Source: Pseudomonas wayambapalatensis
Lineage (GTDB): Bacteria > Pseudomonadota > Gammaproteobacteria > Pseudomonadales > Pseudomonadaceae
Assembly: GCA_014268975.2 (NCBI GenBank)
Contig: CP077096.1
Span: 1,448,501-1,512,500, forward strand
Direction of reading: 5' to 3'
DNA: 64,000 nucleotides
Both the position numbers and the translations under genes were made by a program. Below are positions 7,330 through 16,786 of the stretch, piece after piece. A model generated the notes under the pieces. That model did not search any database, was not told the origin of the DNA, and saw only the letters and a program-made list of their open reading frames with translations. The stretch's first letter is position 1. Every line of letters begins with the position of its first letter.

Positions 7330-9921
7330 TCAGGCCTGCTGCGGTTCGGCGGCCTTTTCTCCAGGCTTGGGCAGCGACGACAGCAACGCCATCACCAACG
7401 CCGCCAGGTACGGCAGCGACTGCACCAGCAGCATCGCTACCCAGAAGCGCATGTCGGAGCTGGGCAGCCCCTGCACCAGATAGATCCCGGCTGCCGCGCT
7501 CCACAGCAGCAACATGATGAACAGCTCTTCGCGCGCCTCGGAGATCGCCACCAGAACGCCATGGCTGTCGGCGTTCTTCGGGGTGCGGAAGAACGGCATG
7601 CTGCTGGTGAAAAAGCCGTACAGCACCGCCTTGGCGATGGTGTGCGACAACGCCAGGCCCGCCAGGGCGGCGGCGAAGGCGTCCTTCATGTTGACTCCCA
7701 CCGCACGGCGATAGAGGAACACGATCTTGCCGACCTTGAAGAAGAACAGCGCCAGCGGCGGGATGGCAAAGATCATCAGCGGTGGATCGACGCGATGCGG
7801 CACGATGATCATCGCCGCCGACCACAACAGTGCGCCGACGGTGAAGAAAATGTTCATGCCATCGGCGATCCATGGCAGCCAGCCGGCCAGGAAGTGGTAA
7901 CGCTGGCCACGAGTCAGCTCGCTGTTCTTGCCGCGCAGCAGGGCGCCGGCGTGGTGCTTGATGATCTGGATCGCACCATAGGCCCAGCGGAAGCGCTGTT
8001 TCTTGAAGTCGATGAAGGTGTCTGGCATCAGGCCCTTGCCGTAGCTGTTGTGGGCATAGGCGGCCGACAGGCCCTTCTCGAATACCCGCAGGCCCAGCTC
8101 GGCATCCTCGCAGATGCACCATTCGGCCCAACCCAGCTCTTCGAGCACGCTGCGTCGAGTCATGGTCATGGTGCCGTGCTGAATGATTGCGTCACGGTCG
8201 TTACGGGTGACCATGCCAATGTGGAAGAAGCCCTTGTATTCGCTGTAGCACAGCTTCTTGAAGGCGCTCTCGTGCTGGTCGCGGTAGTCCTGCGGCGACT
8301 GCACCACGGCGATCTTCGGATCGGCGAAGTGCGGCACCATGTGCTTGAGCCAATTAGGGTCGACGCAGTAGTCCGAGTCGATCACCGCGATCACTTCGGC
8401 ATCCTTGGCGGTGTGCGGGATCAGGTAGTTCAGTGCACCCCCCTTGAAGCCTGCCAGCGGGGCCACATGGAAGAACCTGAAGCGCTCGCCGAGCTTCTCG
8501 CAGTGGGCCTTGAGCGGCTCCCACACGGCCGGGTCCTTGGTGTTGTTGTCGATCACCAGCACTTCGTAGTCGGGATAGTCCAGGGCGGCGAGGGCATCGA
8601 GGGTCTGTTTCACCATCTCCGGTGGCTCGTTGTAGCACGGCACGTGCACCGAGACCTTGGGTCGGTAGGCGCTGTCGCCTTGCACCGGGAGGAATTCGCG
8701 TCTTCGCTTGTGAATCCATACAGCCTCGGCCAGCTCGTGGGCCTCGGTGAGCAAGACGATGAACACACCGATGGCGCCGAGGGCCAGAAGCAAGCCTACG
8801 GTCAGGCTGAACCAGGTGCTGTACTGCTGGCTGTAGTCGTAGGCGATCCACACCAGCACCGATCCGCAGAGAAAGGTGATGAAGGTCAGGAAGGTGCGTC
8901 CGCGTTGGCGCAGTGCCGAGCCGTCGATCAGCAGCACGGTCAGTGCGATCATCGCCAGCACCACCGAAGCCACGGCCAGGGCTCGCCATTGTGGAATGGC
9001 CACCACTGGCCCTTCGAAGTTGAATTTCTGCTGGCGTTCGGCGTTGAACACGCCCCAGTACGCGCCCACTGAGCCTTCGTCGCTGGCTTTCCAGGGCTGG
9101 TCGTAGGCTTCGATCACGAAGTAGTTGAAGCCGCGGCGGTTCAAGGTGTTGACCAGGGTGCGCAGGTAGATCGCCTGGTCGGCCTGGGTCGCATCGGCGC
9201 CGCCGCGCATGCGGCCATTGCTCGGCCAGCCCACTTCCGACAGCAGCAAGGGTTTGCGCGGGAACTGGCGCTTGAGGTCGCGGGCCCGGTCGAGCACGAA
9301 CTGGATCGAATCGCCCACCGGCACGAACTCCCAGTAAGGCAGGATGTGCGCGGCGATCAGGTCGACGTGCTTGGCCAGTTCCGGGTGCTCTTTCCAGATG
9401 TGCCATTGCTCACTGGTGGTCACAGGTACTTTGACTGCGGCCCGCACCCGATCCAGGTATTTGATCAGTGCCTCTGGCGTGATTTCTTCCCGGAACAGGG
9501 CTTCGTTGCCTACCACCACACGCACCACGCTGCGCGAGCTGTTGGCCAAACCGATGGCTTTTTCGATCTCGCGCTCGTTGCGCTCCAGATCCGTACTGAT
9601 CCAGATGCCCAGGGTCACGCGCAGGCCCAGCTCCTCGGCCAGGTGCGGAATTTCCGCCTGGGTGCCTTCAACGGTGTAGATGCGGATGTTGTCGGTGAGC
9701 TTGCTGAGTTGCTCCAGGTCCTGGCGCATCTCGTCTTCGCTGGGGTACTGGCCTTTTTGCGGGCTTTCACCGAGGCGGAAGGGCGAATAGGAGAAACCGG
9801 AGATCTGCTCTGGCCAGGCTGGGGCCGATACCGGGCGGTTGATCAGCGCCCAGAAGCCGGTGAACAGCGCGGCAATGGCCAGCACCACCACCAGGTTGAG
9901 ACCGAATTTGCGTGATGACAT
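7330..9921 (-). CDS. ndvB: NdvB-like beta-glucan synthase (GH17 + GT2 fusion)
   Basis: An 863-residue inner-membrane protein matching P. aeruginosa NdvB (PA1163), which makes periplasmic cyclic beta-glucans linked to biofilm antibiotic tolerance. One N-terminal membrane segment is followed by a GH17 domain (about residues 40-310) with candidate catalytic glutamates in VVGNEALF and LLLSEVGWPS. Further membrane segments lead to a GT2 domain with VIDSDYCVD and the QxxRW motif QRFRW, then a C-terminal membrane region. The GH17 part probably acts as a transglycosylase on the nascent chain. The start at 9921 (MSSRKFGLNL) is preferred over an upstream in-frame ATG because it places the membrane segment at the N-terminus. 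Confidence 0.88.
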   Translation of the reverse strand: MSSRKFGLNLVVVLAIAALFTGFWALINRPVSAPAWPEQISGFSYSPFRLGESPQKGQYPSEDEMRQDLEQLSKLTDNIRIYTVEGTQAEIPHLAEELGLRVTLGIWISTDLERNEREIEKAIGLANSSRSVVRVVVGNEALFREEITPEALIKYLDRVRAAVKVPVTTSEQWHIWKEHPELAKHVDLIAAHILPYWEFVPVGDSIQFVLDRARDLKRQFPRKPLLLSEVGWPSNGRMRGGADATQADQAIYLRTLVNTLNRRGFNYFVIEAYDQPWKASDEGSVGAYWGVFNAERQQKFNFEGPVVAIPQWRALAVASVVLAMIALTVLLIDGSALRQRGRTFLTFITFLCGSVLVWIAYDYSQQYSTWFSLTVGLLLALGAIGVFIVLLTEAHELAEAVWIHKRRREFLPVQGDSAYRPKVSVHVPCYNEPPEMVKQTLDALAALDYPDYEVLVIDNNTKDPAVWEPLKAHCEKLGERFRFFHVAPLAGFKGGALNYLIPHTAKDAEVIAVIDSDYCVDPNWLKHMVPHFADPKIAVVQSPQDYRDQHESAFKKLCYSEYKGFFHIGMVTRNDRDAIIQHGTMTMTRRSVLEELGWAEWCICEDAELGLRVFEKGLSAAYAHNSYGKGLMPDTFIDFKKQRFRWAYGAIQIIKHHAGALLRGKNSELTRGQRYHFLAGWLPWIADGMNIFFTVGALLWSAAMIIVPHRVDPPLMIFAIPPLALFFFKVGKIVFLYRRAVGVNMKDAFAAALAGLALSHTIAKAVLYGFFTSSMPFFRTPKNADSHGVLVAISEAREELFIMLLLWSAAAGIYLVQGLPSSDMRFWVAMLLVQSLPYLAALVMALLSSLPKPGEKAAEPQQA

Positions 9922-10105
9922 AGGTGATTCAGTTTCCGAGGAAGGGAGCGGGAAGCGAGCGCCGTGGATCCCGCTCTGTTGTCGTCCAGATCTGCTTGTT
10001 TGATAAGACATTAAAGCAGGATTGGTAGGCTGTTTCCTAATGAACGCGCGCTGCGCGAAGAGGAGCATCATGTCGACAAGCCCTCACCGGCGTGTCCGCA
10101 TGGCA

Positions 10106-10111
10106 TATAAT
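10106..10111 (+). promoter_or_regulatory. -10 element TATAAT upstream of tcdA
   Basis: A perfect TATAAT lies 28 bases before the tcdA start and is followed by a GC-rich discriminator (GCGCGCC). No good -35 is seen at 16-18 bases upstream. The transcript would have a leader of roughly 20 bases. Confidence 0.5.
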
Positions 10112-10138
10112 GCGCGCCGGTTTTTTCGGGGTATGAAC

Positions 10139-10948
10139 ATGAGCACAGAAGATCCACGCTTTGCCGGTGTCGCCCGGCTGTACGGCGATGACGGCCTGCA
10201 ACGTCTGCGTCAGGCCCACGTGGCGGTCGTCGGCATTGGCGGTGTGGGTTCCTGGGCGGCAGAAGCCCTGGCGCGCAGTGGCGTGGGCGAAATCAGCCTG
10301 TTCGATCTGGACGATGTCTGCGTCAGCAACACCAATCGCCAGGCCCATGCGTTGGAGGGGCAGGTGGGGCGCTCGAAGGTCGAGGTCATGGCCGAGCGCC
10401 TGCGCGCGATCAATCCGGCCTGCACCGTGCATGCGGTGGCTGACTTCGTCACCCGTGACACCATGCTCGAATACATCACCGAGTCGCTGGATTGTGTGAT
10501 CGATTGCATCGACAGCGTGCAGGCCAAGGCCGCGCTGATCGCCTGGTGCCGGCGGCGCAAGATTGCGATCGTCACCACCGGGGGGGCGGGCGGACAGATC
10601 GATCCGACCCAGATCCAGATTGGCGACCTCAACAAGACCTTCAACGACCCACTGGCGTCGCGGGTACGTTCCACCTTGCGCCGGGACTACAACTTCTCGC
10701 GCAATGTCAGCCGCAATTATGGTGTGCCTTGCGTGTTCTCCAGCGAACAACTGCGCTACCCCAAGGGGGATGGCAGTGTGTGCCTGCAGAAGAGCTTCGT
10801 GGGGGAAGGCGTGCGCCTGGATTGTTCGGGGGGCTTCGGCGCGGTGATGATGGTGACCGCGACCTTCGGCATGGTGGCCGTGAGCAAGGCCGTGGAGAAG
10901 CTGGTGGCTGGCGCGCGGCGGCCGTCGGAGCGGGTCAAGGCGCAATAA
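10139..10948 (+). CDS. tcdA: tRNA threonylcarbamoyladenosine dehydratase TcdA
   Basis: An E1-like (ThiF/MoeB) ATP-dependent enzyme that cyclises t6A37 to ct6A in tRNAs. The nucleotide-binding loop VVGIGGVGSWAAEALARSG is visible near residues 30-50, as is the Cys-containing DCIDSVQAKAALIAWC stretch. The product is 269 residues from the chosen ATG; another ATG lies two codons upstream. It is divergent from ndvB and convergent with csdE. In many bacteria tcdA (csdL) neighbours csdA and csdE, and CsdA/CsdE supply sulfur transfer to it, which fits this location. Confidence 0.9.
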   Translation: MSTEDPRFAGVARLYGDDGLQRLRQAHVAVVGIGGVGSWAAEALARSGVGEISLFDLDDVCVSNTNRQAHALEGQVGRSKVEVMAERLRAINPACTVHAVADFVTRDTMLEYITESLDCVIDCIDSVQAKAALIAWCRRRKIAIVTTGGAGGQIDPTQIQIGDLNKTFNDPLASRVRSTLRRDYNFSRNVSRNYGVPCVFSSEQLRYPKGDGSVCLQKSFVGEGVRLDCSGGFGAVMMVTATFGMVAVSKAVEKLVAGARRPSERVKAQ

Positions 10949-10970
10949 GCGCCAAGCAGGCGCTTTCGAC

Positions 10971-11381
10971 TCAAGGGCTGGTTACCAACTCCGCCATCTG
11001 TAGCAACACCGCATGCAGCCCATTGCTGCGTGAGGGCGAAAGCTGTCGCTCCAGTCCAAGTTGCGTAAACCACTCGCGCAGGTCCAGCCCGGCCAGATCG
11101 TCGCTGCCCAGCCCCTGCACCCGCACCAGCAGCAACGCCAGCAGGCCGCGCAGCAGCCGGGCATCGCTGGTTGCCTTGAAGCGCCACTGTCCGTCGACCT
11201 GCACAGCCACCAGCCAGACCAGGCTTTCACAGCCATGCACGCGGTTGGCGTCGGTCTTGTCAGACTCGTCCAGTGGCTCCAGGCGATCACCCATCTGCAT
11301 CAACAGGCGCGCACGCTGCTCCCAGCCTTTTGCCTGGGTGAAGGTGTCCAGCGCCTGCTGGGCTGCTTCGGGCAGGCTCAC
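10971..11381 (-). CDS. csdE: Sulfur acceptor protein CsdE (SufE family)
   Basis: A 136-residue SufE-family protein that accepts persulfide sulfur from the cysteine desulfurase CsdA. The acceptor cysteine is Cys51 in VHGCESLVWL. The start is a GTG at 11381 (VSLPEAAQQALDTF) whose bases overlap the csdA stop (GTGA), so the pair is translationally coupled. A longer frame upstream lies inside csdA and is not used. Confidence 0.88.
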   Translation of the reverse strand: MSLPEAAQQALDTFTQAKGWEQRARLLMQMGDRLEPLDESDKTDANRVHGCESLVWLVAVQVDGQWRFKATSDARLLRGLLALLLVRVQGLGSDDLAGLDLREWFTQLGLERQLSPSRSNGLHAVLLQMAELVTSP

Positions 11382-12583
11382 CGCAGCAGCTCCAGACCCT
11401 GGTCGAGCGCATCGAAGAAGCGCTGCAGGTCGTCGCTGTCGTTGTACAGCCCCAGCGAAACGCGGATCGCGCCTTCCAGCCCAAGCCCCTTGAGCAATGG
11501 CATGGCGCAATGGTGCCCGGCGCGCACTGCGATCCCTTGTTCGGTCAGCAGGTGGGCGATATCGGCGTTGTGCACGCCGTCGATGACGAAGCTGGCCAGT
11601 GCGCTCTGTGGGGTGCCGAGTATGCGCACGCCTTCGCGGTCGGCCAGGCCGCGCACCAGGTGCTGGTGCAGGCTGGTTTCGTGGGCCGCCACGGCCGCGG
11701 GATCGAGGCTGGCGAGGTAGTCGAGGGTCGCGCCCAGGCCGATCACGCTGGCGATCGGCGGCGTACCCGCCTCGAAGCCCAGTGGCGCGGGACGAAAGCT
11801 TGACTCATGGTAGTCGGCCAGTTGCACCATCTCACCGCCGAACTGCCAGTGTCGCAGCCGTGCCAAGGCCTCTGTGCGGCCATAGAGCGCGCCAACCCCG
11901 TCCGGGCCATACAACTTGTGGCTGGAAAACACGTAGAAATCGCAGCCCAACTGCTGCACGTCGTGGCGGCCATGAACCACGCCCTGGGCGCCATCGACCA
12001 CGCTCAAAGCGCCTTGGGCGCGGGCATGAGCAAGCAGCGCAGGCAATGGCTGCCAGGTGCCGAGCACGTTGGATAACTGGCTCAGTGCGACCAGGCGTGT
12101 GCGCGGCCCGATCAGTTGCAAGGCGTGCTCGAGGTCGATCCGGCCATGCTCGTCCAGCGGCAGCACCACCAGACGCAGATTGCGGCGCTGCGCCAATTGT
12201 TGCCAGGGCAGCAGGTTGGCGTGGTGCTCCAGTGCGCTGACGGCGATTTCGTCGCCGGCTTCGAAGCCATGCTCCAGACCGTAGGCCAGCAGGTTGAGCG
12301 CCGAGGTGGCGCCGTGGGTGAAGATGATCTGCCGGGAGTCAACGGCGTTGAGCCAGGTGGCAACCTTGTCGCGGCTGGTCTCGAATGCCTGGGTCGCCAG
12401 CGCACCGGGCAGGTGCTGGGCGCGGTGCACATTGGCTGCACCATGGCTGTAGTAGTGGCTCAGGGCGTCAAGCAGGGCCTGGGGTTTCTGCGTTGTGGCG
12501 GCGCTGTCCAGGTAGGTCTGATGCTGCCGTTGCAGGGCGGTGATGGCGGGAAAGTCGGCACGCCAGGGGGAGGGCTGGAACAT
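11378..12583 (-). CDS. csdA: Cysteine desulfurase CsdA (group II)
   Basis: A 401-residue PLP enzyme that converts cysteine to alanine and transfers the sulfur to CsdE. The PLP lysine is in SSHKLYGPDGVGALYG (about residue 220), the cofactor-binding Asp and His in VVDGAQGVVH, and the active cysteine in RAGHHCAMPLL near the C-terminus. It forms an overlapping pair with csdE, close to tcdA, which is the usual CSD arrangement. SufS is a close relative, but the absence of other suf genes favours CsdA. Confidence 0.9.
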   Translation of the reverse strand: MFQPSPWRADFPAITALQRQHQTYLDSAATTQKPQALLDALSHYYSHGAANVHRAQHLPGALATQAFETSRDKVATWLNAVDSRQIIFTHGATSALNLLAYGLEHGFEAGDEIAVSALEHHANLLPWQQLAQRRNLRLVVLPLDEHGRIDLEHALQLIGPRTRLVALSQLSNVLGTWQPLPALLAHARAQGALSVVDGAQGVVHGRHDVQQLGCDFYVFSSHKLYGPDGVGALYGRTEALARLRHWQFGGEMVQLADYHESSFRPAPLGFEAGTPPIASVIGLGATLDYLASLDPAAVAAHETSLHQHLVRGLADREGVRILGTPQSALASFVIDGVHNADIAHLLTEQGIAVRAGHHCAMPLLKGLGLEGAIRVSLGLYNDSDDLQRFFDALDQGLELLR

Positions 12584-12666
12584 GATCGCGGGGCCTGGAA
12601 TGAAAATCGGGTCTGGCGTAGTGCCAGACCCGATCTTAACATCTCAAGCACCGAGCGTCCGCTGAT

Positions 12667-12682
12667 CGCGGGCAAGCCCGCT
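12667..12682. repeat. Single REP core between dapD and csdA
   Basis: GCGGGC (12668-12673) and GCCCGC (12676-12681) around AA form the REP core, followed by CTCTTGCAG as a degenerate tail. It lies in the 121-bp gap downstream of dapD. Confidence 0.65.
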
Positions 12683-12704
12683 CTTGCAGCGGCCTGCAAA
12701 GTCC

Positions 12705-13739
12705 TCAGTTGTGCGCGTGCAGCGCCTCGTTCAGCTCGATGGCCGACTTGTGGGTCTTGCACTCCACCGCACCGTTGAGCGAGTTGCGGCGGAACAGCAG
12801 GTCGGTCTGGCCGGCCAGGTCACGGGCCTTGACCACCTTGACCAGCTCATTGTGCTCGTCGAGCAGGTTTACCTTGGTGCCAGCGGTGATGTACAGGCCG
12901 GCTTCGACGGTGTTGCGGTCGCCCAGGGGGATACCGATACCGGCGTTGGCGCCGATCAGGCACCCTTCACCAACCTTGATGACGATGTTGCCGCCACCGG
13001 ACAGGGTGCCCATGGTCGAGCAGCCGCCGCCCAGGTCCGAGCCCTTGCCGACGAACACGCCGGCCGAGACGCGGCCTTCGATCATGCCCGGGCCTTCGGT
13101 GCCAGCGTTAAAGTTGACGAAGCCTTCCTGCATGATGGTGGTGCCTTCGCCGATGTAGGCGCCCAGGCGCACACGGGCGGTGTCGGCGATACGCACGCCG
13201 CTCGGGACCACGTAGTCGGTCATCTTCGGGAACTTGTCCACCGAGAACACTTCCAGCAGCTCGCCCTTCAGGCGTGCTTCCAATTGCTGCTCGGCCAGTT
13301 CGGCCAGGTCGATGGCGCCCTGGTTGGTCCAGGCCACGTTCGGCAGCAGTGGGAAGATGCCGGCCAGGGAAACACCGTGCGGCTTGACCAGGCGGTGCGA
13401 CAGCAGGTGCAGCTTGAGGTAGGCCTCGGGGGTGGAGGTCAGCGCACCGTCTTCGGCGAGCAGGGTGGCGACCAGTGGCTTGTGGCTTTCGGCCAGGCGG
13501 GTCAGCAGTGCGTGCTGGATGGCATCCACGCCCTTGACCGCGTCGGCGAGCTGGGCGGCCTGGGCCGGGCTGAAGGCGATCGCCTGGTTGCCGCCTTCGT
13601 AGCCGAGGATCGGGGTGATGGCCGCGACCAGCTCGCTGGACGGGTTGAGCAGGGGCTGAGCGTAGAAGACTTCCAGCCAGGTGCCCTGGCGGTTCTGGGT
13701 GCCGACACCGAAGGCCAGGCTGAACAGAGTGGTGGACAT
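12705..13739 (-). CDS. dapD: 2,3,4,5-tetrahydropyridine-2,6-dicarboxylate N-succinyltransferase DapD
   Basis: DapD adds a succinyl group from succinyl-CoA to tetrahydrodipicolinate in the DAP/lysine pathway. The 344-residue length is the long form found in pseudomonads. The C-terminal half is a left-handed beta-helix of hexapeptide repeats (GAYIGEGTTIMQEGFVNFNA, GKGSDLGGGCSTMGTLSGG, GANAGIGIPLGD). It lies 39 bp downstream of the ArsC-like gene, a pairing also known from other Pseudomonas. Confidence 0.95.
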   Translation of the reverse strand: MSTTLFSLAFGVGTQNRQGTWLEVFYAQPLLNPSSELVAAITPILGYEGGNQAIAFSPAQAAQLADAVKGVDAIQHALLTRLAESHKPLVATLLAEDGALTSTPEAYLKLHLLSHRLVKPHGVSLAGIFPLLPNVAWTNQGAIDLAELAEQQLEARLKGELLEVFSVDKFPKMTDYVVPSGVRIADTARVRLGAYIGEGTTIMQEGFVNFNAGTEGPGMIEGRVSAGVFVGKGSDLGGGCSTMGTLSGGGNIVIKVGEGCLIGANAGIGIPLGDRNTVEAGLYITAGTKVNLLDEHNELVKVVKARDLAGQTDLLFRRNSLNGAVECKTHKSAIELNEALHAHN

Positions 13740-13778
13740 GCGGTTACCTCGTACTGAAATGGATTGACAACGGGCGGC

Positions 13779-14126
13779 TCACTGCAGGGCGGCCGCGTAC
13801 AGATCCGGTTTGAAACCCACCAGGGTCTTGTCGCCGAGGTCGAGGACCGGGCGCTTGATCATCGACGGCTGGGCGAGCATCAGCTCGACGGCCTTGGCCT
13901 GGTCAAGGCCGGCCTTTTGCGCGTCGTCGAGCTTGCGGAATGTGGTGCCGGCGCGGTTGAGGATCTTTTCCCAACCGTGTTCGTCGCACCAGCGGTTCAG
14001 GCTGTCACGGTCGATGCCCTGGGTCTTGTAGTCGTGGAAGTCGTAGCCGATGGCTTTTTCCTCGAGCCAGGTACGCGCTTTCTTCATCGTGTCGCAGGCC
14101 TTGATGCCGTAGAGAATGTAAGCCAT
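13779..14126 (-). CDS. ArsC/Spx family reductase-like protein (YffB type)
   Basis: A 115-residue thioredoxin-fold protein with a single N-terminal cysteine (Cys11 in MAYILYGIKACDTMKKARTW) and the KRPVLDLGDKTLVGFKPDLY block typical of YffB. Members are often called arsenate reductase-like but are more probably glutathione-dependent thiol reductases. It is immediately upstream of dapD on the same strand, which suggests co-transcription. There is no other ars gene nearby, so arsenic resistance is unlikely. Confidence 0.85.
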   Translation of the reverse strand: MAYILYGIKACDTMKKARTWLEEKAIGYDFHDYKTQGIDRDSLNRWCDEHGWEKILNRAGTTFRKLDDAQKAGLDQAKAVELMLAQPSMIKRPVLDLGDKTLVGFKPDLYAAALQ

Positions 14127-14256
14127 TGAACGTCAAGGGTCGTCGGAGCTTTCCGGGCCGACCCCGCAACTCCTCGAAAATTGGGGTGGGCAGGATTATG
14201 CGGTAACTCTCGGCACGGCGCCACGGCTGTGGCGCCGGCTTCTGACCGACGAGTTT

Positions 14257-14922
14257 TCAGCCTTTGTCGAGCAACTGCCCGGACTTGATGAAATTCACCC
14301 CGGCGTGCTGCATCTTGCTCATTGCATTTTCCAGCGAGCCGTCTTTGTCGATGGCGCGGCAGGCGTCCAGCACTACATAGGTGGTGAAGCGTTCGCGCCG
14401 TGCGTGCAGGGCAGTCCAGGCCACGCAGAAATCCAGGGCAAGGCCCACCACGTAGACGCTGGTGACCGCTTTTTCACGCAGGTAGCCGGCGAGGCCGGTG
14501 GTGGTCTTCTGGTCGGCTTCAAAGAAGGCCGAGTAGCTGTCTACCAGCGGGTTGCCGCCCTTGCGCACGATCAACTGGGCGTGGGGCAGGTCTACCTTGG
14601 GGTGGAATTCGGCACCCTGGCTGCCCTGCACGCAGTGATCCGGCCAAAGCACCTGGGGGCCGTAGGGCAGTTCGATGATGTCGTAGGGGTTCTTGCCGGG
14701 ATGGCTGGAAGCGAAGGAGATATGCCCGGCGGGATGCCAGTCCTGGGCCTGGACCACAGTGCGGAAATTCACGGCGATCTGGTTGACCAGCGGCACGATC
14801 TCGTCGCCGCGGGGCACCTCCAGGGCGCCGCCGGGGGTGAAGTCATTCTGGATATCGATCACGAGCAGGGCGCGATCGGGGCTATCGTTGCTGATTGTGT
14901 GGTTGCTCGGTGACGTACTCAT
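14257..14922 (-). CDS. Nicotinamidase/isochorismatase-family hydrolase (PncA-like)
   Basis: A 221-residue cysteine hydrolase. The catalytic triad fits nicotinamidase: Asp23 in VIDIQNDF, Lys121 in IVRKGG and Cys166 in ALDFCVAWTA. The metal site is present as D61-W-H63 (AQDWHPAGH) with a further His in WPDHC. It would deamidate nicotinamide to nicotinate for NAD salvage. It is divergent from the antiporter, with 215 bp between the starts. Confidence 0.85.
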   Translation of the reverse strand: MSTSPSNHTISNDSPDRALLVIDIQNDFTPGGALEVPRGDEIVPLVNQIAVNFRTVVQAQDWHPAGHISFASSHPGKNPYDIIELPYGPQVLWPDHCVQGSQGAEFHPKVDLPHAQLIVRKGGNPLVDSYSAFFEADQKTTTGLAGYLREKAVTSVYVVGLALDFCVAWTALHARRERFTTYVVLDACRAIDKDGSLENAMSKMQHAGVNFIKSGQLLDKG

Positions 14923-15137
14923 CGAAAGACCTTCCTTGTTATGACGATGTTGGAGTTATAACAGCGGTTCCTGAATCAGCTGTTTGTGTAGCATGGCGTT
15001 ACATCTTCTCCGGCGACTTGCGACTTAGGTGCAGCAGTTCGTTGGCGGCTTGGCTCGTTACTATATGTGTCCAGTTACCGACGGCGTTGTCCAAGGCGAC
15101 CAGGACCGCTTTTGAATCGAAAAGGGAAACACGCCAC

Positions 15138-16784
15138 ATGCAGTCAGCTTATACCGTTCTTATCCTGCTGATGCTGGTCAGTGTCTCCAAGCTGGTGGGG
15201 CGGATGATTCCGCTGCCCTTGCCACTGGTGCAGATCGGCGCCGGAGCGCTGCTGGCCTGGCCAACCCTCGGCCTGCACGTGGCCCTGGATCCCGAGTTGT
15301 TCCTGTTCCTGTTCCTGCCGCCGTTGCTGTTCGCCGATGGCTGGCGCATCCCCAAGCGCGAGCTATGGCGCATTCGTGGCCCGGTGGTGGCCTTGGCCGT
15401 GGGTTTGGTGCTGTTCACCGTGGTGGGGGCGGGGTACTTCATCCACTGGATCCTGCCAAGCATTCCGCTGCCGGTAGCGTTCGCCCTGGCTGCGGTGCTC
15501 TCGCCCACCGACGCGGTGGCCGTTTCGGCGATTACCCAGGATCGCCTGCCAACACCCTTGATGCACATGCTCCAGGGCGAAGCGCTGATGAACGATGCTT
15601 CGGGCCTGGTGACGTTCAAGTTCGCATTGGCGGCAGCCATTACCGGGGTGTTTTCGTTGACCGATGCCAGCCTGACGTTCGTGCTGGTGGCCATCGGCGG
15701 GCTTGCGGTCGGGGTGGGACTGAGCTGGTTGGTGGGGCGCCTGCGTGCCTGGATGATCGCTCGGGGCTGGGACGATCCGGCGACGCATGTGGTGTTCATG
15801 CTGCTGTTGCCCTTTGCCGCCTACGTGCTGGCCGAACGGCTCGGTGTCTCGGGCATTCTCTCGGCGGTGGCGGCAGGGATGATGCAGAGCTGGCTCGACC
15901 TGTTGCCGCGCCAGACCAGTACGCGCCTGCTCAATCGCAGCGTCTGGTCGCTGCTGGAGTTCGCCTTCAATGGCCTGATCTTCCTGCTGCTGGGCTTGCA
16001 ACTGCCCGACATCATCAAGGCAGTGGTCAGCCATGAAACGTCGTTGTGGCCGACCCTGGCCTGGCGCTGCCTCGATGTGGTGGCGATCTTCGTGGCGTTG
16101 GTGCTGCTGCGGTTCGTCTGGGTACAAAGCGTGTGGCGCGCTATCGGCGTGGTGCGCCGCTGGCGCGGTAAGTCGGCGCTGGTGCTGATGCCCAGCGCAC
16201 GTTCGTGCTGGCTGTTGACCCTGGGCGGCGTGCGCGGGGCCGTGACCTTGGCGGGTGTGATGTCGGTGCCCTTGCTGATCGGGGCCGGCCAGGCGTTCCC
16301 GGAGCGTGATCTGCTGATCTTCATTGCCGCCGGGGTGATCCTGCTGTCGCTGATCAGTGCCTGCATCGCCCTGCCGATTCTGTTGCGCGGGGTGACCAAG
16401 AGCCCGGACGAACGCCTGCATCAGGAAGTACAGGAAGCCTGGAGACGCACCGCGGAAGCCGCTATCCATGCACTGGAGGCCGAGGAGGTCATCGATGCCA
16501 ATGCCCCGCAGGATGCCGCCCAGGCGACGCTGGCGACCGAGTTGAAGGCGCGCCTGATGGCGGAATACCGGGATGAGCTGGACAGTTACAACGACAGCGC
16601 CGAAGCGCGTGCGCTGGCCGAGCAGATGGATCTTCTGGAGCGCCGCTTGCGCTTGCGTGCATTGCGCGCACAGCGGCTGGAACTGTACAGCCTGCATCGC
16701 CAGCACCTGGTGGGGGATGAAGTAGTGCGCCAGGTGCTGGGTGAACTGGACATGAGCGAGGCGAACCTGGGGCAGGTTCGTTAG
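15138..16784 (+). CDS. CPA1-family Na+(K+)/H+ antiporter
   Basis: A 548-residue inner-membrane protein with about 12 hydrophobic segments (residues 1-400) and a charged helical cytoplasmic tail of about 140 residues. Key transport motifs are AVLSPTDAVAVS and GEALMNDASGLV with the conserved ND pair, plus GGVRGAVTLA late in the membrane part. The start at 15138 (MQSAYTVLIL) follows AAGGGAAAC; the reading frame extends upstream but without resemblance. It converges with the metalloprotease gene, with only 2 bp between the stops. Confidence 0.85.
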   Translation: MQSAYTVLILLMLVSVSKLVGRMIPLPLPLVQIGAGALLAWPTLGLHVALDPELFLFLFLPPLLFADGWRIPKRELWRIRGPVVALAVGLVLFTVVGAGYFIHWILPSIPLPVAFALAAVLSPTDAVAVSAITQDRLPTPLMHMLQGEALMNDASGLVTFKFALAAAITGVFSLTDASLTFVLVAIGGLAVGVGLSWLVGRLRAWMIARGWDDPATHVVFMLLLPFAAYVLAERLGVSGILSAVAAGMMQSWLDLLPRQTSTRLLNRSVWSLLEFAFNGLIFLLLGLQLPDIIKAVVSHETSLWPTLAWRCLDVVAIFVALVLLRFVWVQSVWRAIGVVRRWRGKSALVLMPSARSCWLLTLGGVRGAVTLAGVMSVPLLIGAGQAFPERDLLIFIAAGVILLSLISACIALPILLRGVTKSPDERLHQEVQEAWRRTAEAAIHALEAEEVIDANAPQDAAQATLATELKARLMAEYRDELDSYNDSAEARALAEQMDLLERRLRLRALRAQRLELYSLHRQHLVGDEVVRQVLGELDMSEANLGQVR

Positions 16785-16786
16785 CG

